Below are positions 23,241 to 33,814 of a DNA stretch of 64,000 nucleotides, piece after piece. Below the pieces are notes generated by a model. The model did no database searches and had not been told where the DNA came from. It worked only from the letters and a program-made list of their open reading frames with translations. The stretch is from positions 89,404 to 153,403 of the forward strand of contig JALQPE010000476.1 of assembly GCA_030407315.1 (NCBI GenBank), written 5' to 3'. Origin of the DNA: Asparagopsis taxiformis. Lineage: Eukaryota > Rhodophyta > Florideophyceae > Bonnemaisoniales > Bonnemaisoniaceae. Position 1 is the stretch's first letter; the number at the start of each line of letters is the position of its first letter. The translations under genes and the position numbers were made by a program.

Positions 23241-24481
23241 TTCGGTGACGACGTAGTAGCTGGTACGAGCTAGTGGACACGCTGTACTTAACGAAACGAA
23301 CGAACAGTCCACCCGCTGGTGTTTGACTGTATGTTAGGTAGAAAGGTAGAGATAGGTTAGCGAGTAGACACGAGCGTCACGACGCAACAATCCACGCGAG
23401 GATTACGTTCGGTAAACGAGGTGGCACGTCACCGGAGGCGCCCTCAACCAAGCCCGGAGGCACTACACGCAATCAGCCTTACGTGCGGCGATGGGTAGGG
23501 AGTACGCAGCTCGACGGAGACGAAGCCTCGCTAGGCAAAACGTAAACGTAGAAGTCAGTCGTAGACTAGAGCCGTTGCTCGTTCGATGAATTGTCCCCTT
23601 TCCCTCCCGGCATGATGGAAATACCTATATAGCCACGATGGCATCGCTTTACAGTGTAAACACTGCTCGTAACGTCCCCGAATGGGAAAGGACCTTGTGG
23701 GTCGCACGTAAGGACCCGTTGGTCCGTTGGCCGTTGCCAGTACGTTCGTTGCACACGTGTGCCGGTTGCGCGCGCGCATGCGCCAGCAATGTTCGTGCAT
23801 TGCTGTCGCCGGTCGTGTCCGCCGAAATTCGAATTGCGCGGAAATCGTAAATATTTGCAATTTCGGAATTGCCACGTATACTACACAGCCCCGCCCCCAC
23901 ACGTGGACGTCCCGGCCACGCGAGGCCCGTCAGGACACGCCTGAGACACGGGGCCGTGGCGCCTTTTCGGGTGCAACTGCGGACGTGGCAGTTGTCCCGA
24001 AAAATCTCGCTTAAACGTACGCGGCCCGGTTGGCTGATCGATTCGCCACGGCGCCGGAGCGCGCGCGTGCGCTCCGGCTCTTTCGTAATCATCGAGGCCC
24101 GCCCGTTGGCATTGTTTGTAAATTCCTCGCTTAGGCGTTTCCCTGCAACGAATGCAGTGTCCAGTTCCACCACGCGGGTGTGCTTCAATTCAGCGCGATA
24201 CGTGCGTAGGCCGCGGCCCTTTCGTGAATCTGCCAGCGGGCATTACGACAACGGTCGTCCGAAGGTTATTTAAGCCGCGGCTTAACCTGATAGCGATCGT
24301 CGCTCACCCTTCCTCTCACCATCGTCATCCAGGCCATTGCCTTTCCGTTTTTCCTTACCTCTTTCCCCCGCTGGGTACTACTACCTCCGTTCCTTTCGTT
24401 CTCTTGTTCCGTTTCACCCGCGTGGCTCTCGTTTTCGTGCTCGTTGCACTGGTCGTCTTCGTTGCGTACGAACTGACCACG
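23241..24481. other. GC-rich spacer with probable promoter of the 24.5-kb ORF
   Basis: No supported gene. TTATTTAAG at 24266-24274 is a good TATA-like box about 210 bp before the ATG at 24482. A second candidate, CTATATAGCC, lies near 23625. Confidence 0.4.
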
Positions 24482-26731
24482 ATGGTCACTACGCGTAGCA
24501 CCGATACCCACACTCCGCGGCCCGCCGGCTCTGCTGGAGGTGGAGCGAGGAACCCTTCACAGGGCGCTCCTTCCCTCGTCGGGGCCGGTGCGCCGCCAGC
24601 GACGGAAGCGTCCGTCGCTCCCGCCCCATCCGTTAGGGCGGGTCAAGCCGTTGCTTCGCAGGCCGTCGCCTCGTCGTCTCGCCCGATGGCTCCGTCTCGC
24701 CTGGTGGCTCCCGTGACGCCTGCCGAGGCTGCTAGAGCCGATGCCCCACGTGATGATGACGCAACGGCGTCCGACTCGGGGAATTCGTCACCCATCATTC
24801 CGGATGTCGCGGCCCCGTCGATGGGTGTAGCCGCGATGGCAGCGGCCGCTTGTTCGCGTCGTGCTGTGGCGGCGGCCCGCACGGGCGTGTCTCGTCGTGA
24901 CGGCTCGCCTCGTTCCCCTCGCCAGGATCCCTCGCCGGAGAGTGGTGACCCCGCTGGGACAGTCGGCACCGCCTCACGTGGCGGTGTGGCGCTCAACGTA
25001 GGCGTCCTGACCCACGCGTGGGCTTCGTTGCCTCGCGTGGCTATCACGGATGACGATCTCGCCACGTTGGCAAAAGATCGTCTAGACGCCCGCGCGGTTG
25101 TCGACTACATGCGTTCCGCCGAAGATACGTGGGGGCGGGCAGCCGGGCGTCGTTTCGCCAACGGGCCACCGGGATCGGAACGTTACCAGATCCCGGCGTC
25201 GATACGTTGCGACCGCTCGTGGTTGCGTGACGTCAACGACGCGATCTACGTCGATCGTATGGACGCCTTCCTGTGGAAGGGTACGCCCGAGGAACCGCCG
25301 TTCATCTCGGTGGCGTCCGTATTCGTATGTCCGCGGACACTTTCCGAAAGGCAACGTGCCGAATGGAAGACTGCTCTTTCGTTGAGCGTCATCTCCAAAA
25401 GCGTCGTGTCGTACGACGACCATTTCGCGCTCCGTCACGTGAACGCGGACGATTACCGCGTGTCGCACGCGTCGGCTCCGTGGGTCGTCCCGAGCGAGCT
25501 CTACTTCCCGCCGTTGCCGGAAGTAGTAGAGGAGTTTCCGTACCCCCGTGGGTCGTCCACGTTGCTACCACGCGTGGTGCACTACTTTACCGATGCCGTG
25601 AAGGACGCGCCTGCCCCCGTGAAGGAACGTTTCCTCATGGCCGTGGATATCGAACACGCAGCGATGCTCGCATGCTCGCTGTTCGTGGAACGTCGTGTGT
25701 TCGGGCGCGCGTGCCTGCTGCCGGAGTCCACGTTGGACTTCCTGACCGACTACGAGATGCTTCGTGCAATCCCGGTGGACGGTTCCGACACGTTAGTCTC
25801 CGTTACCAGCGCGTTAGCTGAGGCTCGCGGCGCCCTTGCGTTGGGGCCGGAGTATCGGGTTATACGCCCCGATTACGCAAGCGGCGATAACCAGGAGTTC
25901 GTCTCCGTGCGCAGCGATGGGGCTTACGTGCCGCGGGTTGCTTCCCGTTCCGAACGCCGTCGTGGCAATCGTACTGGTTATTTCGGCGGCCTCGGGGGCA
26001 ACGAGCGCCCCCGCGGGTCGCGTTCTGGCCGTCGTGGCCATCAAAACGAAGCGCCGCGTGCGCCGGATCCTCGAGAGATCGTGCCACGCGAGGCTACGGG
26101 AGGGGGCAACGTTGCCCGCGTCGGTCGTCCGGATGTGGCCACGCCGGCCGAGCGCGCGCCACAGTTCGTGAGCCTGGACGACCGCGTCTCCGATGAGGAT
26201 GCCCGTCGGCTTCTCGGCACGTCGATGGCCGCTCCGCCTCGTGCGGACGGCTGGGTTATTCGTTCCCTTATCACGTCCGTGGCTCGCGCTGCCGAAGAGT
26301 TCAAGGCCCAGACGTTGGACCTGACTGCCCGCTTGGCAACGGAGCGCGCGATTTCGGAACGTCTCGCCGCGGCGACTCGTGGTTACGCGCCGCCCGTTGG
26401 CGTTCGTAATGAACCTTACGGTTATGCGAGTGGCGGCGGCTTCGGGGACCCCGTCGGGTATGGTCACGCAGCGGCGTACCTGCCACGCGACCCCGCTTCG
26501 GCGCGCCCTTCGGATACGCGCAGTCACGGGACTGCGGATCCTTACGCTAGGGATCCCGCGTCGCGTCGCGTCGCGAGCGAGCCCCCGTGGTCACGCAGAC
26601 CGTCGATCCGTACGCGCCGGGCTTCGTTCAGCCCAGTCGCAGCCGCAGCCACGATAGCCGCGGCGAAGGCCCTGGTCCGTATGACCCTGCGGGCAAGCGT
26701 TCGCGTCGCTACTAGATCGTTCCTAGGTTAG
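24482..26731 (+). CDS. unknown 749-aa protein, possibly a retroelement ORF1/capsid-like protein
   Basis: I place the start at the ATG at 24482 (MVTTRSTDTHTPRPAG), because an open stretch from 24152 precedes the TATA-like box and looks non-coding. Residues 1-160 are Ala/Ser/Pro-rich and disordered. Residues ~175-440 look folded, with many aromatic residues (WLRDVNDAIYVDRMDAFLWK, a helical EHAAMLACSLFVERRVFG segment). Residues ~445-560 are Arg/Gly-rich, like an RNA-binding tail, followed by a coiled-coil-like helix (ARLATERAISERLAAATRGY). I recognise no family. Length, layout and the neighbouring gag-like ORF suggest a structural protein of a mobile element; this is inference. The codon usage is strongly G/C-ending. 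Confidence 0.5.
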   Translation: MVTTRSTDTHTPRPAGSAGGGARNPSQGAPSLVGAGAPPATEASVAPAPSVRAGQAVASQAVASSSRPMAPSRLVAPVTPAEAARADAPRDDDATASDSGNSSPIIPDVAAPSMGVAAMAAAACSRRAVAAARTGVSRRDGSPRSPRQDPSPESGDPAGTVGTASRGGVALNVGVLTHAWASLPRVAITDDDLATLAKDRLDARAVVDYMRSAEDTWGRAAGRRFANGPPGSERYQIPASIRCDRSWLRDVNDAIYVDRMDAFLWKGTPEEPPFISVASVFVCPRTLSERQRAEWKTALSLSVISKSVVSYDDHFALRHVNADDYRVSHASAPWVVPSELYFPPLPEVVEEFPYPRGSSTLLPRVVHYFTDAVKDAPAPVKERFLMAVDIEHAAMLACSLFVERRVFGRACLLPESTLDFLTDYEMLRAIPVDGSDTLVSVTSALAEARGALALGPEYRVIRPDYASGDNQEFVSVRSDGAYVPRVASRSERRRGNRTGYFGGLGGNERPRGSRSGRRGHQNEAPRAPDPREIVPREATGGGNVARVGRPDVATPAERAPQFVSLDDRVSDEDARRLLGTSMAAPPRADGWVIRSLITSVARAAEEFKAQTLDLTARLATERAISERLAAATRGYAPPVGVRNEPYGYASGGGFGDPVGYGHAAAYLPRDPASARPSDTRSHGTADPYARDPASRRVASEPPWSRRPSIRTRRASFSPVAAAATIAAAKALVRMTLRASVRVATRSFLG

Positions 26732-26989
26732 TACGTAGGCCTCGTAGGCCTTAGCATCGAGCTGCTTCGTAAACTTCGTCTTGTTTTCTGCGTAACCGCA
26801 CGGCTCCGTTGAGCTTCGTAATTCGTACTGGCAGGTCGTCTGCGTCGGGGGAGGGGTGAGCGTTAAGCCCCTCCCCACAATTTTTTTTGTTGTGGCGTCT
26901 ACCCCGTTGGGTGTCGCAGAGCTTTCGCAGCTCGTCCTTCGCGTTCGCGACGGCGAGTGCCCGTTGGCAGGTTCGCAAAATTCGTGGTT

Positions 26990-27230
26990 ATTCGACAACG
27001 TCTGTGTTCTCGGAAATGGACGCGGACGTCCACAACCTCTAGTACACCTAGTATTACTAGGCGGACGTCCATGTTCTCCAGTATTTTTGGATGTCCGCCT
27101 AGAACCGGACGTCCATGCGGTCTAGTACGTCTAGTATTACTAGGGCGACATTCATTGTTTCTAGTACCACGGATGTCCCCCTCGGGATGGACTTCCGCCA
27201 TGTCTATGTCCACCTAGGACGGGCGCCGGT
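26990..27230. repeat. degenerate GGACGTCC / TATTACTAG repeat cluster
   Basis: It begins TGTGTTCTCGGAAATGGACG and contains several GGACGTCC palindromes and CTAGTATTACTAG-like blocks. The first ~45 bp are nearly the same as 57895-57940, which begins the 43-bp satellite there. Same family, more diverged here. Confidence 0.6.
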
Positions 27231-27289
27231 TCAGAAATTCAAAAATTTCGACCCCAGAAATTTCTGCCGCCGTGCTCGACATGGATGTC

Positions 27290-28430
27290 CGCATCCATCA
27301 CGGCGACCACTCTATTTTTCCTTGTCGGTCGACTCCAATTTCGTCTTTAATTTTTTCATCCTCTCGCTCACACCCCTTCCTGTTGGTGCTCACCTCCCCC
27401 GTACTGTACCTCAAACACCCCCAATACCACTCTAGCACGCATTTTCAGATACCTATCCCCGCTTCCACGGTGCACACCTCCATTCCATACCTACTTTTCT
27501 GCTCTACCGTACAGATTTCGTATAACCAGTCCTCATACTACCTCAGAATAGGGCAAAACACCCCCTATCTCCTCGACCATGCTCTCCCCCATCACCTTTG
27601 AAACGTATTGTTCTTCAGTACCCTCTCTCCTCTACCCTCAACCCCTCTCCTTCGCCCTCTACACAAACTTCCCCTGCAGCTTACTCTTCCAAAACCTCTC
27701 ACTCCCCATCCCGTACCCGACCTGCTCCACCCCTCCCTCCCTCAGCTGCTCCATGCCCCCACGCCATCCGCATCTTCGATACCGTATACACCACCACCAC
27801 CGGCCCACGCTCCCGCACTGCGGGGTGGCTCCCCCGCCGTATCCCCAGAAACCTCCCCGCTCTGAAACACATATCAACCCCCCACTTCGCACCCTTCCTC
27901 CCACTCCCCTCCCTCCCCAAATACAATAACCCCCTTCTTCTCCATCACATCCCCACTCACCACAGCCAGAACAGACGCCACCCCCTCCCCTTCTTTCTCC
28001 TCACTTTCCTAAAAACCCCTCCTCTCGGCGCCTTCAACCGCACCCTCCTACGGTCCCACCTAAACACCTCCTCCGCCCTCACTACCCCAACACCCCGCAG
28101 CGTCTCCCCAATCCCCATAATATGCTTGTCGGCACTCCTCTCCGAATCACAATCCATTCTAAACCCGCACTCCGTACATTTCCACCTCCCCCTGTACCAT
28201 CCCAAGATTCCATCCCCCCACAGAACACATCCTCATACCACAGAAGAATTTTCTTCCTCTCATACCTCATCCATAAAACCTCCATCAGCTCCATGTAAAT
28301 TTCGATGAAAATATTTTCTCTACTATGCAATCTCAAACATGTATGAGCCTATGCCTTTCCGCTTTGTCAACCCTGAATATTGGTACTCATGTATTCATAA
28401 AATAGGGCCACCCACATCCCTATCCCGTTC
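27290..28430. other. pyrimidine-rich tract, no gene
   Basis: About 1.1 kb of extreme C/T bias on the plus strand. Long open frames (27598-28308) result from composition, since stops are rare in C-rich DNA; their Pro/Ser/Thr/His content carries no domain. A similar tract follows the related repeat at 58.4 kb. Confidence 0.55.
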
Positions 28431-28609
28431 TGCAAGCTTTACAAACCACTAGACGCATACTCCACAACTATACAACAAACACTACTCGCTATTTCAGACG
28501 ACGCGGTACACAAGTAGCGTAGTGTCAACCTTCCGTGACGCCTTCCCTGATGCGTACAAGTGGGAAACACGTCTAGACGTATATCACAAGTGAGCGCGGG
28601 AATTTTCGG

Positions 28610-30560
28610 CACAGGAGATGCTGGGCCACAAAATTGATTTTTCGGAAATTTTAGAATTTCTGGGCTGGCCAGCAATGCAATCGAGCTGGACATCCACCGG
28701 ACGTCCATTTCAGGTTGGTCGCGAGAGGGTGGGGCGGGACCATGATGAAACAAGGACCAAGACCTTTCCCTGACGTGTTGAGCCTGAAATCGACCCTTCG
28801 TGAGACGCGATTTTGGCTTACAGTTGGTGCTAATAGAAGCCAGTGATAGCCCCGATCGGGGCGGCAGCCGGCTCCGGCTTACAGTTGGTGCTTACAGACG
28901 CCAGTGATAGCCCCCGATCGGGGCCGGCGGTCGGTTCCTGGGGCCGTTGTGGCCAAATTAGACACCCTGATTTGAATTAAAATTTGGGCTATTCTCAAAA
29001 ACATGCACATGTGAACATGTTTTTGAGATGGGGGTGTGCCGTACGGCACAATCGACCGCCCAAATCGTTGATTTTTGCAAGATTTTTTGTGCCCGAAATT
29101 TTAGAATTTCTGGGCTGGCCAGCAGTGCATCTGAGCTGGACATCCACCGGACGTCCATTTCAGGTTGGTCGTGTGCTGCCTACATCCACGCATTGCAGAA
29201 ACTAAGCCAGCGGGTTCACTACTAATACAAAGTACACGGAATATGAGTAACGTGATAGGTGAGTAGTGTTTGTGTTGAGGGAGTAAGGCGGGACCATGAT
29301 GAAACAGGGAAAAAGATGTCACCCAAGCATAACTTAGGCTTCAAGCCTGGAATCGAACCTTCGTAAGACGCGATTTTGGCTTACAGTTAGTGCTTACAGA
29401 AGCCAGTGATGGCCCCGCTCGGGGCGGCGGCCGGTTCCTGGGGCCGTTGTGGCCAAATTAGACGCCCTGATTTGAATTAAAATTTGGGCTATTCTCAAAA
29501 ACATGCACATGTGAACATGTTTTTGAGATGGGGGTGTGCCGTACGGCACAATCGACCCGCTGAAATCGTTGATTTTTTACAATTTTTTTGTGCCCGAAAT
29601 TTTAGAATTTCTGGGCTGGCCAGCAGTGCAATCGAGCTGGACATCCACCGGACGTCCATTTCAGGTTGGTCGTGAGAGAGTGAGGCGGGACCATGATGGA
29701 ACAAGGACCAAGACCTGTCCCTGGCGTATTGAGCCTGAAATTGACCCTTCGTGAGACGCGATTTTGGCTTACAGTTAGTGCTTACAGAAGCCAGTGATGG
29801 CCCCACTCGGGGCGGCGGCCGGTTCCTGGGGCCGTTGTGGCCAAATTAGACACCTTGATTTGAATTAAAATTTGGGCTATTCTCAAAAACATGCACATGT
29901 GAACATGTTTTTGAGATGGGGGTGTGCCGTACGGCACAATCCACCCGCTGAAATCGATGTTTTTTGCAATATTTTTTTGTGCCCGAAATTGTAGAATTTC
30001 TGGGCTGGCCAGCAATGCATCTGAGCTGGACATCCACCGGACGTCCATTTCAGGTTGGTCGTGTGCTGCCTACATCCACGCATTGCAGAAACTAAGCCAG
30101 CGGGTTCACTACTAATACAAAGTACACGGAATATGAGTAACGTGATAGGTGAGTAGTGTTTGTGTTGAGGGAGTAAGGCGGGACCATGATGAAACAGGGA
30201 AAAAGATGTCACCCAAGCATAACTTAGGCTTCAAGCCTGGAATCGAACCTTCGTAAGACGCGATTTTGGCTTACAGTTAGTGCTTACAGAAGCCAGTGAT
30301 GGCCCCGCTCGGGGCGGCGGCCGGTTCCTGGGGCCGTTGTGGCCAAATTAGACACCCTGATTTGAATTAAAATTTGGGCTATTCTCAAAAACATGCACAT
30401 GTGAACATGTTTTTGAGATGGGGGTGTGCCGTACGGCACAATCGACCGCCCAAATCGATGTTTTTTGCAATATTTTTTTCTGCCCTGAATTGTAGAGTTT
30501 CTGGGCTGGCCAGCAATGCATCTGAGCTGGACATCCACCGGACGTCCATTTCAGGTTGAT
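28610..30560 (+). repeat. hairpin repeat array I (alternating ~500/388-bp units)
   Basis: Four tandem units share a core: CTCAAAAACATG ... CATGTTTTTGAG hairpin with CACATGTG in the loop, then the palindrome GTGCCGTACGGCAC, then CTGGGCTGGCCAGCA and GGACATCCACCGGACGTCC. The hairpin recurs near 28991, 29491, 29879 and 30381, giving spacings of 500, 388 and 502 bp, so a long type (A) and a short type (B) alternate. The left end is cut within a unit. Open frames seen inside are shadows of the repeat. Confidence 0.9.
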
Positions 30561-30832
30561 CGTGTATCGTGCACGTCCACCCATTACCGGAAGCAAGTAG
30601 GCGATGAAGCACGTACAAACCCAATTGTTCTGCTATTTCTACCATAGACCATCGAGTCTAGAGATGTGAGGGAATCGTCCTGGAAATCATGCTCCAACCC
30701 ACGAGGGAATGGACAATCTAGTTTGAAAGCATGGAACGGAAGTACATTATACTAGGTTCATAGATTGGAAGTGATAAAGGAGATGATTATATTCTCGATA
30801 ATTGTTTACCAAAGTAGTAGTTGTTAAGCTAT

Positions 30833-33757
30833 CTAGCCGTCGGAAAATTCTTCTTCCTCTTCGTCCTCACTATATTCAGGATCTCCCGGCAGAATAGGCG
30901 TTATCGGCAACTGTGGAGTTGAATAGCTCAAGATGAATTTTTGACCCGGTGTGAGGGTTCTCTTCTTGGGAGCTTCTGTCGTCTTCATCCGCATGATTCC
31001 GAGTTGCCCTGTCTTCGGCCTACGATCTTTCTTGACCGGGATGGGAACAACTGTCTTGTGGCGAACATTGACAGGTGCCGGTTGACTTTGCCTGGCAGAC
31101 CGGCGCGGAGCATTGGCGATTACTTCTTCTTCGAATCCCAACCGCCTGATGAAACCAAACGAAACATTGTCGGGAATCGGATACGACGCATTCCTGAAAT
31201 ACGTGTGATACCTCGTTGTCGTGTGTGACACAACTCTGTCGACATGCCCTGCCCCGGCATGTTGTACATGGCCGTGACCGATGAAGACTGAACGTGGCGG
31301 AACGATTACCTTCTTCAGCTTCATCGTCTTGGCGTACATATCTAATTCCAGCGCTTTGGAAAAGACGTACTTGTGGGACCCTGGACACACCCAGATAGGG
31401 AATGGGTCATCTCCGTTGGCAATAACAAAGTAACCCGGAAGTTGATCTTTGCGGTCGCGAGGAGGAACAGGGAAATCATTGTGTGGGACCTGCCGAGGAC
31501 ACCCCTTTCCCGTTATCAAAAACCGTCCCCCAGATGCCGGCATGACAAGTTTTTCTCCCGGTAAACCGCACTCCTCCAGCCCTATCAGCCGGACAAGGAT
31601 TCCCAACCACACATCCAGCAGGGCTCGCCGCGTCACAAACTTGAACCGGTCGATATGCGTCTCATCGTTCTCGGCATAGTCAACCAGGCAGTGGCGCGTA
31701 GACGTGAAGCGAGCCCTCCCCTCATTCCGGTTCTTCTCATCTGTTTCATCGTCCCCAGTATTGACAATGGGACTCCACAGCTGCCGGTTCCCAGGGTCCT
31801 TGTGCACCTCCTCCCCCTCCCACGTTCCCAAAAAGTACCGAAACAATTCCTGGTTAGGAATTTCTTCCATGAGACCCAAGTCAAATGGGAACTTGTCCGA
31901 CGCATCGAGGTAGCTTACATCCGCGAAATTGTGCATCACCGTATACCCTCGCTCGTTGATTTCCGTTCGGCAATTGTGGAAGTACGCCATACCAGTGCCG
32001 GCCTCATACGAATCCTTCCAGCTTGTAGACATTCGCGCAACCTGGGCGAAGTCCAGCCTCGAGGGTAGAAACGTCGATGTAGGCTCACACATCGCCTTGG
32101 CAGCCATCTTCCACGCTGCGAAAAACATCGGATAGATGGTGTCGATCTCGAAAACAAGATGACGAGCCCGATGTTGTTCCGGAATATGCAGCCCCTCAAA
32201 CACAGGGTCCATCGCCACTTGTTTCAAATACCTCACCTCTCTGCCCTCCTCATCGATTTCCACACTCTCCAATAACAACCTGAGCTCAATCGGGGGCAGA
32301 CAGCCAACCCTCACCGATGCGATGACGTCCGCGGGACGCTGCGCCAGATGATGCCCTTCAGCTCGGTCTTTGACTTCGAAATCGTCGGGAAGAGATGGCA
32401 TCCGGTCGTCGAACAGGAGGTCGTGTTCAGAAGGAGAGTCACGAACGATGTAACCGTCTTCATCGACTTCCACTCCTTCCGGAACAGTGAATGTAATTGT
32501 CACTTCGCGGACCCCCTTGCTTTCGACTTGGCCCACGTCTGCACCCTGTTTGTCTTCCTCGTCCGAAGCGGTATGGACAGATTCTTGGTTGGAGGGAGTC
32601 GCACCAGCACGTTGGTTATCTTGGGGGACAATCTCAACGGCAGAATCGGGGGAACGGGCGGAGTCTTCGTCAACCTCATCACCGGAAGCAGTGGCTTGTT
32701 GTTGATCGGTGGGTTTATCAACAACGGCCTGCTCTTCTTCCCCGGCGGATTGTTGTACCACAACCGGCTCTTCTTCCTCGAGGCGTGTGCTCCCCGTCGA
32801 GCGAAGTCGCTGTGAACGGCGGCGGATGCCATGCGAAGCAGGCTCATGTTCGACATTCCGCTGCTTCTTGTGAGTGAGTCTCACATTGGCAGCAGAAGGG
32901 CGGCGTTTGCGTCGAGCCTTAGTCTTCTTCTTCAATGTCGGATTGAAAAACTCTTTCAAGTTCGTTTCCAAATCCTGTAAACGCGTGGTTCTCCGTCGCA
33001 TTCGAACCTCACTGCTCCGGTCGTCCCCTCTATACATTGCAATGGCATTGGTGAGATGCCATTGCAACTCCTTCGGCTGCTTAACCGACCCAATTGCCAT
33101 CTCTGTGCTCAGAAATGACTTGCGCATAATACTCTTTGGGCGCCCATACGCAGCGTACAGAGAATTTGCTATTGCAGTCACGCGACGGACGTATGTATAG
33201 AAGTCGTTCACGTCAAAGCGTCCATCCGGACGTCCACCATGAGCAGGGTTCAAGTACTCCGAAAGACCACGCAAGACGAAGACAAAGTTTTCTTCCAGCA
33301 ACTCGCGCACTATCTTGTGGTCCAGGTGCGTTATCCCAATCTCGTTGCGGCGCTCGGAATTGTTCAGCTCACGCAACACTTCGTCGAGAACAGGATGCTT
33401 CAGCGTTGCTATAGCCAAACGCGTCCACCGCCGGGCCGTGTTCGTTGAATTCATCATCCCCATGAACTGCGCCTCGAACAATGTTCGGATGACATCAGAC
33501 TCACGCAAGTCGCCAGCGTTTTCCACGTTATTTGCAACAGCAATCGTACGGATGAACTGCTGGATGGACGACAAGATTCGAACCAGGGAGCGCTCCGTCA
33601 GTTGCGTCCCAGTCGTATGGTTCGACTCTGCACTCTTGTGGATGATCTCATGAGGCTGGAGATCACTGTCGTCCTTGCGGCGAAGGTAGTACACATCCAG
33701 AGGCTGAGTAACCCAGCGCAAGCGGTTTGCCTCCTGTGGCAGCTTGGTTCTGTGCAT
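30833..33757 (-). CDS. 3' part of split ParB-2OG dioxygenase gene: 2OG-Fe(II) dioxygenase-like
   Basis: The open frame runs unbroken from the CACTA terminus at 33787 to the stop at 30833. The first ATG, at 33757, is probably not the true start, because the frame continues from the ParB half at 49059. Residue numbers below refer to the joined protein. The C-terminal region has a double-stranded beta-helix dioxygenase pattern: PHNDFP gives H1103-x-D1105, FIGHGHVQHAGAGH gives the distal H1177, and TTTRYHTYF gives R1193 as the 2-oxoglutarate salt-bridge residue. The D-to-H spacing of 72 and H-to-R spacing of 16 are normal for the fold. The N-terminal ~270 residues are helical and unknown. The middle has a basic stretch (LKKKTKARRKRRP, NLS-like) and a long acidic linker; the tail is acidic (EDEEEEEFSDG). 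Such enzymes hydroxylate or demethylate substrates; with a ParB-like and DNA methylase context, DNA or chromatin is a likely target (inference). Confidence 0.7.
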   Translation of the reverse strand: MHRTKLPQEANRLRWVTQPLDVYYLRRKDDSDLQPHEIIHKSAESNHTTGTQLTERSLVRILSSIQQFIRTIAVANNVENAGDLRESDVIRTLFEAQFMGMMNSTNTARRWTRLAIATLKHPVLDEVLRELNNSERRNEIGITHLDHKIVRELLEENFVFVLRGLSEYLNPAHGGRPDGRFDVNDFYTYVRRVTAIANSLYAAYGRPKSIMRKSFLSTEMAIGSVKQPKELQWHLTNAIAMYRGDDRSSEVRMRRRTTRLQDLETNLKEFFNPTLKKKTKARRKRRPSAANVRLTHKKQRNVEHEPASHGIRRRSQRLRSTGSTRLEEEEPVVVQQSAGEEEQAVVDKPTDQQQATASGDEVDEDSARSPDSAVEIVPQDNQRAGATPSNQESVHTASDEEDKQGADVGQVESKGVREVTITFTVPEGVEVDEDGYIVRDSPSEHDLLFDDRMPSLPDDFEVKDRAEGHHLAQRPADVIASVRVGCLPPIELRLLLESVEIDEEGREVRYLKQVAMDPVFEGLHIPEQHRARHLVFEIDTIYPMFFAAWKMAAKAMCEPTSTFLPSRLDFAQVARMSTSWKDSYEAGTGMAYFHNCRTEINERGYTVMHNFADVSYLDASDKFPFDLGLMEEIPNQELFRYFLGTWEGEEVHKDPGNRQLWSPIVNTGDDETDEKNRNEGRARFTSTRHCLVDYAENDETHIDRFKFVTRRALLDVWLGILVRLIGLEECGLPGEKLVMPASGGRFLITGKGCPRQVPHNDFPVPPRDRKDQLPGYFVIANGDDPFPIWVCPGSHKYVFSKALELDMYAKTMKLKKVIVPPRSVFIGHGHVQHAGAGHVDRVVSHTTTRYHTYFRNASYPIPDNVSFGFIRRLGFEEEVIANAPRRSARQSQPAPVNVRHKTVVPIPVKKDRRPKTGQLGIMRMKTTEAPKKRTLTPGQKFILSYSTPQLPITPILPGDPEYSEDEEEEEFSDG

Positions 33758-33785
33758 ACGGGTGAGGCGCGTGAAGTCATCCGCA

Positions 33786-33800
33786 ATCACTACGGTGTTG
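33786..33800 (+). repeat. left CACTA terminal inverted repeat with AT target duplication
   Basis: 33786-33787 is AT (target duplication) and 33788-33800 is the 13-bp CACTACGGTGTTG terminus. Perfect inverse of 49044-49058. Confidence 0.85.
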
Positions 33801-33814
33801 AAAAGGGGGCCTCA

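Noticed and set aside
24152..24481. N-terminal 110-codon extension of the 749-aa ORF
   Set aside because: It lies across a TATA-like box and has a different composition from the rest; the ATG at 24482 is preferred.
27598..28308. 236-codon Pro/Ser/His-rich frame
   Set aside because: Explained by C-rich composition; all three plus frames are similarly open.
28980..30645. Many 60-110-codon frames in the hairpin repeat arrays
   Set aside because: The same peptides recur in every copy on both strands because the DNA repeats; frames break between units.
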